Of a stretch of DNA of 64,000 nt, positions 17,109 to 25,786 are shown in pieces. The stretch spans positions 248,001 to 312,000 of the forward strand of contig CAWAAR010000002.1 in the NCBI GenBank assembly GCA_963780135.1, read 5' to 3'. The notes under the pieces were generated by a model. It saw only the letters and a program-made list of their open reading frames with translations. It made no database searches and was not told where the DNA came from. The stretch is from Clostridium_AM sp963780135 (GTDB lineage Bacteria; Bacillota; Clostridia; Clostridiales; Clostridiaceae). A program made the position numbers and the translations under genes. Position 1 is the first letter of the stretch. Each line of letters starts with the position of its first letter.

Positions 17109-18830
17109 ATGTTGAATAGATTTAAAATAGGCACTAAGTTATACTTAGGATTTGGGGTTATCACCTTAATTATGATTTTAGTTTTATCTTTTTCTTATAG
17201 CAACTTTAATGCGGAATCTCAGGCTGTTGCTTGGAATGTTCATACATATCAGGTTATTGGTGAGGCAGATAATGTTTTAGAAAGCCTAATTAACATGGAA
17301 ACAGGGTTAAGAGGATATGCTATTACTGGTAAAGACACGTTCTTAGAACCATATAATCAGGGCAAGATCGATTTTCAAAAACATATTCAGGAGATAAAAG
17401 AACTAACTTCTGATAATCCTAAACAACAACAAAGGATAGATGTCTTGTCCAAAGATTATCAAGATTGGACAAACTTAGAGAGTTCTTCTTTGATAACTAC
17501 TCGTCAAAAGGTTAACTCGAATCAAGGCAATATAACAGATGTTATAAATTTTGAAGCGTCTCAAAATGGTAAGAAGTCAATGGACGATATGAGAAAATTG
17601 ATCAGTGATATCCAACATGAAGAGCGTGGTTTATTGGATCAACGTACTGCAAATTTAAAGATAACTGAAAGAAATACAAGAATTGTTATAATTGGTGGGG
17701 GAGTAATCGGTTTAATCTTTGCTATATTTTTAGCATTAACAATTTCACGAAGTATTATTAAGGCCGTTAGGATATTAACTTCAAAGTTATCGAATATCGC
17801 TGAGGCGGAGGGAGATTTAACACAAAAAGTAGAGATATCAAACAAAGATGAACTTGGTTTAATGGCAGAAAAATTTAATTTGATGTTAGAAAAGACTAGA
17901 AAAACGATTTCACAAGTAGCCGAAAGTTCCAATATATTAAATGATAAAGTCTCAACATTATCTGCTAACGCCGAAGAAATAAGTAAATCTTCTGATCAAA
18001 TGGCATCTACAGTTGAAGAGATGGCTGTTGGTAATCAGGAAATCGCTAAAGAAGTATCTTCCGTAAGCAACATGGCTAATAACATAAACAAAATGTCCCA
18101 GGATACTTCTGTTGAGTTAAATAGTTTGGTTGAAAATGGAAAGTTGGTTGAAAAAATTGTATATGAAGGGCAAAATATAATTAAAAACCAAACGACTCAT
18201 ATGAGCCAAACAGTAGAGATATCTAAAGAAGTTAAAAATGCTGTTGAAGGCTTAGTGTTGAAAACAGATTCAATAAATAAGATTGCAGAAACTATAAACG
18301 GTATTGCGGAGCAAACTAACTTATTGGCTTTGAATGCTGCAATTGAGGCTGCTAGGGCTGGTGAACATGGGAGAGGATTTACAGTAGTTGCTGAGGAAGT
18401 AAAAAAATTGGCTGAGCTTTCTCTTAAATCAACTGGAGAGGTATTTGCTACAATTTCAGAAATTCAGACAGCTGTTGGACAGACTGTAACCCAAATGAAA
18501 GAAAGTGAGATGACCATTTACAAACAAGAGGAAGCTACAAGGCAAACACAAGATTCTTTCAACAAGATTAATGAGCAAATAAATGATATGGTATCTAAAA
18601 TTGAATCAACCAGCAGTAAAATAAGTAAGGTAATTGAACAAGTAGGACATCTAAATGAATCTTTGCAAAATGTTTCGGCTATAACAGAAGAATCAGCAAG
18701 TTCTGCAGAAGAGGTATCTGCCTCAGTGGAGGAACAGGTTTTAGGTATAACTGAGATGGCAAGTTTGGCAACTGTATTGAATAATTTATCAGTAGAATTA
18801 CAAAAAAACGTTAATTTGTTTAAATATTAA
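17109..18830 (+). CDS. Methyl-accepting chemotaxis protein with CHASE3 sensor
   Basis: A 573-residue chemoreceptor. Transmembrane helix 1 (about 10-28) and 2 (about 192-212) bracket an extracellular CHASE3-type helical domain (METGLRGYAITGKDTFLEPY, about 60-80). A HAMP domain follows (about 213-265), then the cytoplasmic coiled coil with the invariant hairpin tip EQTNLLALNAAIEAARAGEHGRGF, shortened here to EAARAGEHGRGF, which contacts CheA and CheW. There is no C-terminal NWxxF pentapeptide. Start ATG follows AAAAGGATG. No other chemotaxis gene lies nearby. It is flanked by two near-identical terminators, suggesting insertion next to ssrA. The ligand is unknown. Confidence 0.92.
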   Translation: MLNRFKIGTKLYLGFGVITLIMILVLSFSYSNFNAESQAVAWNVHTYQVIGEADNVLESLINMETGLRGYAITGKDTFLEPYNQGKIDFQKHIQEIKELTSDNPKQQQRIDVLSKDYQDWTNLESSSLITTRQKVNSNQGNITDVINFEASQNGKKSMDDMRKLISDIQHEERGLLDQRTANLKITERNTRIVIIGGGVIGLIFAIFLALTISRSIIKAVRILTSKLSNIAEAEGDLTQKVEISNKDELGLMAEKFNLMLEKTRKTISQVAESSNILNDKVSTLSANAEEISKSSDQMASTVEEMAVGNQEIAKEVSSVSNMANNINKMSQDTSVELNSLVENGKLVEKIVYEGQNIIKNQTTHMSQTVEISKEVKNAVEGLVLKTDSINKIAETINGIAEQTNLLALNAAIEAARAGEHGRGFTVVAEEVKKLAELSLKSTGEVFATISEIQTAVGQTVTQMKESEMTIYKQEEATRQTQDSFNKINEQINDMVSKIESTSSKISKVIEQVGHLNESLQNVSAITEESASSAEEVSASVEEQVLGITEMASLATVLNNLSVELQKNVNLFKY

Positions 18831-19166
18831 TCAACTTTCGCAGAATGAAAGTGAGCTCAATCTATTGATGCTTAAGAAAGTTGAAATTGCAGAGTTATCT
18901 TTAAATGATTTTATACATACATTATGACTGTACTGAAGAAATTCAGTACAGTTTTTTATATGATAAATAAAGATATTTAATTAAATAATAAAGTGAGAAC
19001 TAAAAGATTAGAAACATAAGATGATTTAGTTCAGGTATTGTATTAGCAAATAGCTTGTATTAAAATAAACAAGAGAAAATTAGGAAGTCATTTTGTATGC
19101 GAGGTATATCCATTTGATAAACAAATTTATCTCAAAACAATGAATGTAAAGGAAGCGAATGTAATC
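18831..19166. other. Gap between chemoreceptor and MATE genes
   Basis: It holds a small hairpin right after the chemoreceptor stop (ACTTTC/GAAAGT, 18834-18852), the duplicated terminator (18927-18957), and A+T-rich sequence with no recognisable gene. Promoter of the MATE gene not resolved. Confidence 0.5.
18927..18957 (+). terminator. Second copy of the ssrA-type terminator
   Basis: ACTGTACTGAA/TTCAGTACAGT with GAAA loop and six T. The inner 20 bp are identical to the ssrA terminator and the outer pair of bases changed together (C-G to T-A), so the stem is kept. Similarity extends to ATACATA upstream and AAATAA downstream. Confidence 0.88.
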
Positions 19167-20543
19167 ATGAGTTCTAAAAAGCGTAATATAGATATGTGCA
19201 ACGGCCCGTTGTTCAAGAAGATATTTATCTTTGCATTGCCCATTATGGCAATGTATATCTTGCAACTGTTATTTAATACTGCTGATATGGTGGTAGTAGG
19301 GCATTTTTCAGGCAGCAAGGCATTAGCTGCAGTAGGAGCCACAGGTTCACTCATTAATCTTATTATAACCTTATTTATGGGTTTATCCGTAGGTACCACC
19401 GTCGTTGTGGCTCGTGATTGTGGTGCAAATCGGCCAGATGATGTAAGTCGATCTGTTCATACATCTGTTGCCATCAGTATTATTGGTGGATTGATTGTCA
19501 TGGTTATAGGTATCATATTTTGTAAGCCTTTGCTGAAGATGATGGGCACTCCAGAGGATATTATTGGATTATCGGTAGTATATATGAAAATCTACTTTAT
19601 CAGTATGCCTGCTAACATGGTATACAATTTTGTAGCAGCTATCTTGCGTGCTACAGGTGATAGCCGTCGTCCAATGTATTATCTTATTATTGCAGGTACA
19701 GTACATGTGATATTTAATCTTTTTTTTGTAATTGTACTGCATATGGGAGTAGCTGGCGTGGCATGTGCCACAGTCATTTCTGAGTATATCTCGGTGCTGC
19801 TTATTATGGTGTGTCTATACAGATGTGAGGGAGCTATACGTTTCATACCACGTAAAATGTGTATTGATAAAGATAAGCTAAAGGACATTGTGAGGATTGG
19901 TTTGCCAGCAGGAATGCAGGGATTATTGTTCTCCATTTCCAATGTGTTGATTCAGTCAGCAGTTAATTCCTTCGGATCCACCATGGTGGCTGCTAGTGCA
20001 GCTGCAAATAATGTTGAAAACTATATCGGCACCACAATGAATGCTTATTATAATGCAGCAATTTCTTTTGCCGGACAGAATATGGGGGCAAAGAAATATG
20101 ATCGAATTGATACCATTGCAAAAGTGTGTACAGTATTAATCTTTGCCACATGGATTCTCCTAGGCGGTGGGACAGTACTTTTTGGAAAACAACTGCTTGG
20201 TATATTCACCTCCGACCCAGAGGTCATTAAGCTTGGCATGCTGCGTATTAATATCATGATGGTTGCATTCTTTACTTGCGGCATGATGAACGTGTATCCA
20301 GGGTTAACTCGTGCCATGGGCTATTCTATATCGCCTATGATTTCAACACTAGTAGGTGCCTGTCTTATGCGAATTCTTTGGCTGGCTACAATCTTTACCT
20401 GGTATCCAACAGAGGTTATGCTCTTTGCCTGCTACCCGGTTACTTGGGCTTTGGCTGGAATTGGGCAGGTAGGTATTTTCTTTTATGCTCGACGCCAGAT
20501 TCGCAAGCTTAATGTGTCGCGGGTTGGGATTTTAAATATATAG
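19167..20543 (+). CDS. MATE family multidrug/cation efflux transporter
   Basis: About 458 residues, very hydrophobic, twelve expected membrane helices in two homologous halves. PLFKKIFIFALPIMAMYILQ at the N-terminus and the first-half NTADMVVVGHFSG motif are typical of MatE proteins, which expel drugs or metabolites in exchange for Na+ or H+. ATG at 19167 has AAAGGAAG about 11 bases upstream; the ATG at 19140 has no site. Base and codon use differ from the neighbours (many GCC, GGC, CTG, CGT), so recent transfer is likely. Substrate unknown. Confidence 0.9.
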   Translation: MSSKKRNIDMCNGPLFKKIFIFALPIMAMYILQLLFNTADMVVVGHFSGSKALAAVGATGSLINLIITLFMGLSVGTTVVVARDCGANRPDDVSRSVHTSVAISIIGGLIVMVIGIIFCKPLLKMMGTPEDIIGLSVVYMKIYFISMPANMVYNFVAAILRATGDSRRPMYYLIIAGTVHVIFNLFFVIVLHMGVAGVACATVISEYISVLLIMVCLYRCEGAIRFIPRKMCIDKDKLKDIVRIGLPAGMQGLLFSISNVLIQSAVNSFGSTMVAASAAANNVENYIGTTMNAYYNAAISFAGQNMGAKKYDRIDTIAKVCTVLIFATWILLGGGTVLFGKQLLGIFTSDPEVIKLGMLRINIMMVAFFTCGMMNVYPGLTRAMGYSISPMISTLVGACLMRILWLATIFTWYPTEVMLFACYPVTWALAGIGQVGIFFYARRQIRKLNVSRVGILNI

Positions 20544-20662
20544 AATTGTTACTAAAATGGTAAAGTTATTTACTGTGATAATAGTGATATCTTTTTATCT
20601 GTGATAGCATTAAAAATAAATATATTTTGTTATGGACATTAATCAAAAGGAGAAAAATAGGA

Positions 20663-21349
20663 ATGAATAAAATTCTTTTAGTAGAAGATGACTTGAGCTT
20701 GATTGATGGTCTTGAATTTTCACTACAAAAAAATGGATTCTATGTTAATATAGCAAGGACTGTAAAAGAAGCCTTGGCCATATTTGAGGATAATAATTAT
20801 GATTTGTTTATTCTTGATTTAACATTACCAGATGGTAATGGTTTTGAAATTTGCAAAAAAATACGTCAAACCTCCAATGTTCCAATTATTTTTCTTACAG
20901 CTTCAGATGAGGAAGTTAACATTGTGATGGGACTTGATATTGGTGGCGATGATTATATTACAAAACCATTTAAATTAAATGAGCTTATTTCAAGAATTAA
21001 TGCATTGTTACGCCGAACTAAAATATCAAATATTGAACAAAATCAAGTACAGTCTAATGGTATAATGATTAATTTAATAGAAAACAGAGTTTTTAAAAAT
21101 AAGGGCGAACTAGAGGTAACTACAGCTGAATTCAGACTTTTATGTTTATTTATGAGAAATCCTAATACAGTACTGGCTAGAGATATTATCCTAAATAAAC
21201 TCTGGGATAATAATGGTAGTTTTATAGATGATAATACTTTATCTGTATATATAAGAAGGTTAAGATGTAAAATTGAAGATGATTCAGAAAGTCCTAAATA
21301 TCTATTGACAGTACGTGGTATTGGCTATAAGTGGAATATTATAAAGTGA
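20663..21349 (+). CDS. OmpR-family response regulator
   Basis: A 228-residue regulator. The receiver domain (about 1-118) has the acidic pocket VEDD, the acceptor aspartate in LFILDLTLPDG (about residue 51), the threonine in FLTAS and the lysine in ITKPF. A winged-helix DNA-binding domain follows (about 125-225) with SVYIRRLRCKIE and RGIGYKW. ATG at 20663 sits after AAAGGAG; the longer frame from TTG at 20627 covers that site. It is followed after 9 bp by the histidine kinase, then by an ABC exporter, which it most likely controls. Confidence 0.93.
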   Translation: MNKILLVEDDLSLIDGLEFSLQKNGFYVNIARTVKEALAIFEDNNYDLFILDLTLPDGNGFEICKKIRQTSNVPIIFLTASDEEVNIVMGLDIGGDDYITKPFKLNELISRINALLRRTKISNIEQNQVQSNGIMINLIENRVFKNKGELEVTTAEFRLLCLFMRNPNTVLARDIILNKLWDNNGSFIDDNTLSVYIRRLRCKIEDDSESPKYLLTVRGIGYKWNIIK

Positions 21350-21358
21350 GGATTTAGT

Positions 21359-22603
21359 ATGAGAATTTTTGATCTTAAAGATTTAAGAAAATTATTTGCA
21401 TTTACAATTGCTATACTATTATCTTGTATTCTTTTAGGACAAGTAATAGTAGCAATGATTACTAACGATTATAAAAGTGAACTAATAAAGCATGATTATG
21501 AAGTTGCAGGATATTTATATAGAGACAACAGCAATATGTCACATATTATAGAAGCTTTTACGCAGAAGAAGAATGTAGAAGATTATAAAAGAGGAGAAAT
21601 ACTTTTAAAAAATGCGGGATATAATGCGAGCATAAATAATAATCTTATTCCTAGTGTAAAAGCTTTTAATAATAAGTATGCAGTATTAGTGTTTATTTTA
21701 TCTTTTTTTATGGGAATAACACTTTTATTTATATTATTTATATTTGCAGTTAAATTCAATAAAACCCTTGAGAGGGGCAGTTCAGATATTTTAAATTTTA
21801 TGAATGGTAATCATGAAATACGTCTAGATGATAATAAAGAAGGTAGTTTATCAAAATTATTTTCAGCAATTAACATGATGGCTACTTCACAAGTAACTCA
21901 CATAACGAAAGAAAAGCAAAATAAAGAATTCTTGAAAGATATCATTTCAGATATATCACACCAGCTTAAAACACCACTAGCAGCATTAGAAATGTATAAC
22001 GAAATTATATTAGATGAAAATGTTAATAATGATGTGGTTAGCAGTTTTAATTTGAAAATTAAAAGTGAACTCGAAAGAATGGAAAATTTAATTCAAAATT
22101 TATTAAAGCTAGCTAAGTTAGATGCAGGAGCAATTGAACTTAATAAGCAAAAATGTAATCTTAAGGATTTTTTGGAAAGCATAATCATTAGGTTTCAAAC
22201 TCGTGCTCAACATGAAGGTAAATCAATTATATTAAATTGTGATAATAACCTTGTTTTTATTTGTGATAAAGAATGGCTGTTGGAAGCTATAAGCAACATA
22301 ATTAAAAATGCATTAGACCATACAGAATTGGGAAATGAGATTTGTATTTCGTGTGATAATACACCTGTTGCCATAAGAATTATAATTAAGGACAATGGTT
22401 TTGGCATTCATCCTGAAGATCTTCATTATATTTTTAAAAGATTTTATAGAAGCAGGTTTTCAAAAAATACTAAAGGAGTTGGAATTGGGCTGACTCTTTC
22501 AAAGTCCATTGTTGAAAAACATGGAGGCACAATTGTGGTAGAAAGTGAGCTAGGACGCGGAACTGCTTTTTATTTGATTTTTTCCAAGCTTACAACATTG
22601 TAA
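21359..22603 (+). CDS. Sensor histidine kinase
   Basis: A 414-residue membrane kinase. Helices at about 12-35 and 105-128 enclose a small extracellular domain of about 70 residues. The H-box (SDISHQLKTPL) is near residue 200, the N-box NIIKNALDHT near 320 and the G-boxes DNGFGI and GVGIGLTLSKSIVEKHGG near the end. Unlike the intramembrane-sensing BceS kinases it has a real external loop, so it resembles the VanS/VncS type. It pairs with the preceding regulator (9-bp gap, GAGG site) and shares the operon with an ABC exporter. Confidence 0.92.
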   Translation: MRIFDLKDLRKLFAFTIAILLSCILLGQVIVAMITNDYKSELIKHDYEVAGYLYRDNSNMSHIIEAFTQKKNVEDYKRGEILLKNAGYNASINNNLIPSVKAFNNKYAVLVFILSFFMGITLLFILFIFAVKFNKTLERGSSDILNFMNGNHEIRLDDNKEGSLSKLFSAINMMATSQVTHITKEKQNKEFLKDIISDISHQLKTPLAALEMYNEIILDENVNNDVVSSFNLKIKSELERMENLIQNLLKLAKLDAGAIELNKQKCNLKDFLESIIIRFQTRAQHEGKSIILNCDNNLVFICDKEWLLEAISNIIKNALDHTELGNEICISCDNTPVAIRIIIKDNGFGIHPEDLHYIFKRFYRSRFSKNTKGVGIGLTLSKSIVEKHGGTIVVESELGRGTAFYLIFSKLTTL

Positions 22604-22673
22604 GATAGAATACATTTAATTGTAAGCTATATAGTTTAGTATGTAACTAAAGTAAAAAGTGAGGTGTTTGCAA

Positions 22674-23357
22674 TTGAAGATATTAAAAGTTGAGAATTTA
22701 CGTAAAACCTATGGAGAAGGTGAAACAGAAGTAGAAGCATTAAAAAATGCCACTTTTTCTATTAACAAAGGAGAATTTGTTTCAATTATAGGACCATCAG
22801 GATCAGGGAAAAGTACGCTTCTTAATCTTCTTGGAGGATTAGCTAATCCAAGCTCTGGAAAAGTAATATTAGATGATAGAGATATTTTTACAATGAAAGA
22901 AAAAGAATTATCAGTTTTTAGAAGACGTAATATTGGATTTATATTTCAAGCATTTAATTTAGTGCCAGAGTTAAATGTTGAGGAAAACATTATGCTGCCA
23001 ATATTATTGGATAATAAAAAACCTAATAAAAGATATATCAATGAATTATTAGAGATACTAAACTTATCGGAAAGGAAACATCATCTTCCTAGCCAATTAT
23101 CAGGAGGGCAGCAACAGAGGGTGGCTATTGGACGAGCTTTAGCAACAAGACCAGCTATTATTTTAGCAGATGAACCTACAGGAAATCTAGATACTAAAAA
23201 TAGTAACGATGTAATTAATTTATTAAAGTTATCAGTTAGTAAATATAATCAAACATTAATTATGATTACACACAATCAAAACCTTGCTTCCTTAGGAGAT
23301 AGAGTATTTAACGTGGAGGACGGTATTGTATCGGAGCTAGGAGGCGAAAAAATATGA
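22674..23357 (+). CDS. ABC transporter ATP-binding protein (MacB/LolD type)
   Basis: About 227 residues. Walker A GPSGSGKST, Q-loop FIFQAFNLVPEL, signature LSGGQQQRVAIGRA, Walker B IILADEPTGNLD and the H-loop histidine in MITHN are all intact, so it should hydrolyse ATP. The LNxxxN and GNLD features place it in the MacB/LolD/FtsE group that pairs with FtsX-type permeases. The best start is TTG at 22674 with GAGGTG 7 bases upstream; GTG at 22659 overlaps that site. The stop overlaps the permease start by 4 bp, showing translational coupling. Confidence 0.92.
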   Translation: MKILKVENLRKTYGEGETEVEALKNATFSINKGEFVSIIGPSGSGKSTLLNLLGGLANPSSGKVILDDRDIFTMKEKELSVFRRRNIGFIFQAFNLVPELNVEENIMLPILLDNKKPNKRYINELLEILNLSERKHHLPSQLSGGQQQRVAIGRALATRPAIILADEPTGNLDTKNSNDVINLLKLSVSKYNQTLIMITHNQNLASLGDRVFNVEDGIVSELGGEKI

Positions 23358-25339
23358 CAAGTTATCTTGCCTATGCCAATAAATATTTATCAGTTCATAA
23401 GAAGAAAACTAGGCTGGCAGTTACAAGTGTAGCTATAGCAGTAACCCTTGTTGTAGGTATTTTCTCAATGGTAGATGCGCTTATTAAATTTGAAAAAGCA
23501 CAAGCATTGAAAAGTCAGGGAAATTATCATATAACAATTTTTAATTCATCTAAAAGTGAAACTGATTATATTAATAATAGAATTGATGTAAAGAATACTG
23601 GGACATGGAGGGAGTTTGATAATGGAACAATAAACAATAAGGAATGTGGATTTCTTTCTTTAGATGAGAAATTTGCAAAGAATTTAAACTTTAATTTAGC
23701 TGAAGGGAATTATCCAACAAAAGAAAATGAGATCATGCTTGAAAAGTGGTTTATGGAAAAAGATAAACTTAAAATTGGTGATGCAGTTTCTTTAGTTATT
23801 CATAACAGTGAAAAAAGAGAATTTATTGTAAGCGGTGTGTATAATGACCTGGGAGGTACAAAAGCGGCAGGCATGCCTATTGTATTTATATCAGTAAACA
23901 TGTCAAATACTTTAACACCTGTACACAGTCAAATTTATATTTTGTTTAAAGATGGAGTAAATATAAAGCACACAGAACAAATAATTAAGAAAGATTTAAA
24001 TTTAAAAGATAATAGAGTAGGACGAAATGAACAACTTTTAGCTCTTATGGGGCAGACTAATAATAATCAAGTTATGCAATTATATGCTGTAGGTGGTGTA
24101 TTATTTTTTCTTGTTCTTGTTACAGCAGTTGCCATGATTTACAATACCTTTAATATTTCAGTTATGGAAAGAGTAAGGCAATTTGGAGTTTTAAGATGTA
24201 TTGGTGCCTCCAAAAGGCAGATAAAAAAATTAGTAAGACGAGAAGGAATATATATTTCTCTAAAAGCAATACCTATAGGAGTAATTGCAGGTACAATATT
24301 TTCTTTTATTTGTTCTTGTATATTAAAATATCTTAACCCTCAGCTCTATGGGGGAATATCATTATTCAATTTCAGCATAATAGGAATAGGGTTAGGTGTT
24401 ATAATTGGTTTTTTAACAGTTTTCATAGCTTCTTTAGTACCTGCAAAAAAAGCTTCAAATGTATCTCCAGTAAATGCAGTCAATGGAAGTAATGAAATTA
24501 AAATTTCAAAGAAAAAGAAAAAAGGTTTTTTAACAAGAATTTTTCCTGTTGATATTTCCATTGGGATAAATAATGCTGTAAGTAAAAAGAAAACTCTTTT
24601 TTTAATGTCGATTTCAATTGCCTTGAGCATAATTTTGTTTATGGCCTTTAGTGTTCTTGTTAATCCAAAAGCTTTAGGTTTGACACCTATTAATTCATAT
24701 ACACCTGATATTAAAGTGACTTCAGACCAAGGGATTTCTAAAGACATGTATTCTAAATTGTCTGATATGGAAGGAATAAAAAGAGTTTATGGAACAATGA
24801 CAAAAAGTGATGAATATAGTGCTATAAAAATACAGCTTAAGGATAATAAAGATGAAACAACTATTAAAAATATACAAAGCATCATAGGTTCTAATATTAA
24901 TTTTCATGATATTCGTCAACTTAATAAAGAAGCTCAAAATGCTTTTATCACAGCAGCTGTATTTGTTTATAGTTTTGTAGGAATAATAGCATTTATAAGT
25001 ATCTTAAATATTGTAAATACAATGAATACAAGCATAGAATCAAAAAGAAGATACTTAGGTGTTATGAGAGCTATTGGTATGTCAGGAGATCAGCTTTTAC
25101 GCATGGTCTTAACAGAAGCTTTTGTATATAGCCTAAGTGGATGTATGATAGGATGTGTTTTAGGAGCTTTATTACAGAGGACTTTAAATAATTTTCTACT
25201 ACTTGCTACGTGGAAATTTCCTTTGTTACAAGTAATGCTTATTTTTATTTGTTATATTATTATTTCAATATCTTCTGTTATAAATCCATTGAAACGAATT
25301 AGAGCTAATGATATTTCCGAAGTTGTAACAACATTGTAA
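23354..25339 (+). CDS. ABC transporter permease, FtsX/MacB type
   Basis: A 661-residue permease. A first helix (about 18-40) is followed by a MacB-like periplasmic-core domain (about 45-235), an FtsX domain with three helices (about 245-370; MERVRQFGVLRCIGASKRQIK), a second soluble stretch (about 430-520) and a second FtsX block to the end (RRYLGVMRAIGMSGDQLLRM). With the ATPase it probably exports or displaces a peptide or lipid-linked substrate; antimicrobial-peptide resistance is likely given the linked two-component system but is inference. AGGAGG precedes the ATG within the end of the ATPase gene. Confidence 0.9.
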   Translation: MTSYLAYANKYLSVHKKKTRLAVTSVAIAVTLVVGIFSMVDALIKFEKAQALKSQGNYHITIFNSSKSETDYINNRIDVKNTGTWREFDNGTINNKECGFLSLDEKFAKNLNFNLAEGNYPTKENEIMLEKWFMEKDKLKIGDAVSLVIHNSEKREFIVSGVYNDLGGTKAAGMPIVFISVNMSNTLTPVHSQIYILFKDGVNIKHTEQIIKKDLNLKDNRVGRNEQLLALMGQTNNNQVMQLYAVGGVLFFLVLVTAVAMIYNTFNISVMERVRQFGVLRCIGASKRQIKKLVRREGIYISLKAIPIGVIAGTIFSFICSCILKYLNPQLYGGISLFNFSIIGIGLGVIIGFLTVFIASLVPAKKASNVSPVNAVNGSNEIKISKKKKKGFLTRIFPVDISIGINNAVSKKKTLFLMSISIALSIILFMAFSVLVNPKALGLTPINSYTPDIKVTSDQGISKDMYSKLSDMEGIKRVYGTMTKSDEYSAIKIQLKDNKDETTIKNIQSIIGSNINFHDIRQLNKEAQNAFITAAVFVYSFVGIIAFISILNIVNTMNTSIESKRRYLGVMRAIGMSGDQLLRMVLTEAFVYSLSGCMIGCVLGALLQRTLNNFLLLATWKFPLLQVMLIFICYIIISISSVINPLKRIRANDISEVVTTL

Positions 25340-25423
25340 GTTAGCAATACTCATATTTTGGATTTAGATTAAATGCTTGGTGGATTTTAAAGGTCACGCT
25401 TCGCCTCCATAATATATATTAAT

Positions 25424-25474
25424 GATTGCCTGTAAGTGTTTTAAATAGCAACTTACAGGCAGTTGTGTTTTTGC
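25424..25474 (+). repeat. Hairpin repeat, copy A (TTTTAAATAGC family)
   Basis: GCCTGTAAG (25428-25436) and CTTACAGGC (25452-25460) form a perfect stem around a conserved GTTTTAAATAGC-type loop, followed by GTTTTTG. Similar units occur at 36051-36102 and 36251-36296. It may terminate the ABC-exporter operon. The sequence just before it (25401-25409) shares TCGCCTCCA with the ssrA 3' end. The A+T-rich stretch 25475-25670 has an open frame I do not recognise. Confidence 0.6.
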
Positions 25475-25677
25475 TTAGAATTATACATGATGAATTGTTG
25501 ACACAATATTTTCTGAGGTTAGAAAGTTTACCGAAAAGTTGTTATATTCAAGATAATAAGAATAATGACGAGTTTGTTTCTTGGTATGATCTTTATAAAT
25601 ATACTTTGATTCAGCTAATCTAACGCAAATAAGCTGATTTAAGATTGAATAATTTGACTTTTGAAGGTTGATGATAC

Positions 25678-25704
25678 ATAAGTTCCATTTTGAATGGAAC
25701 TTAT
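25678..25704 (+). terminator. Hairpin upstream of the sugar operon
   Basis: ATAAGTTCCATT/AATGGAACTTAT, a nearly perfect 11-12 bp stem followed by TTGTTATTTT. It insulates the sugar operon from the upstream exporter. Confidence 0.7.
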
Positions 25705-25730
25705 TTGTTATTTTACAAGATTAAAATTCA

Positions 25731-25744
25731 TGTTATCGTATACA
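25731..25744. promoter_or_regulatory. Candidate catabolite-responsive element (cre)
   Basis: TGTTATCGTATACA fits the CcpA site consensus TGWNANCGNTNWCA except at one position (A instead of T at base 10). It lies 43 bp before the regulator gene of a PTS operon, where carbon catabolite control is expected. Confidence 0.45.
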
Positions 25745-25786
25745 TATAGAAGGATTAGGGATGATAAACAGAAAGGAGGTTAAAAA

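Noticed and set aside
20276..20512. 78-residue plus-strand frame inside the MATE gene
   Set aside because: Alternative frame of a well-supported membrane protein gene; no site and no family.
25426..25623. 65-residue open frame downstream of the ABC permease
   Set aside because: It begins in hairpin repeat copy A at a TTG without a ribosome binding site and matches nothing I know; could be a gene remnant but not supportable.
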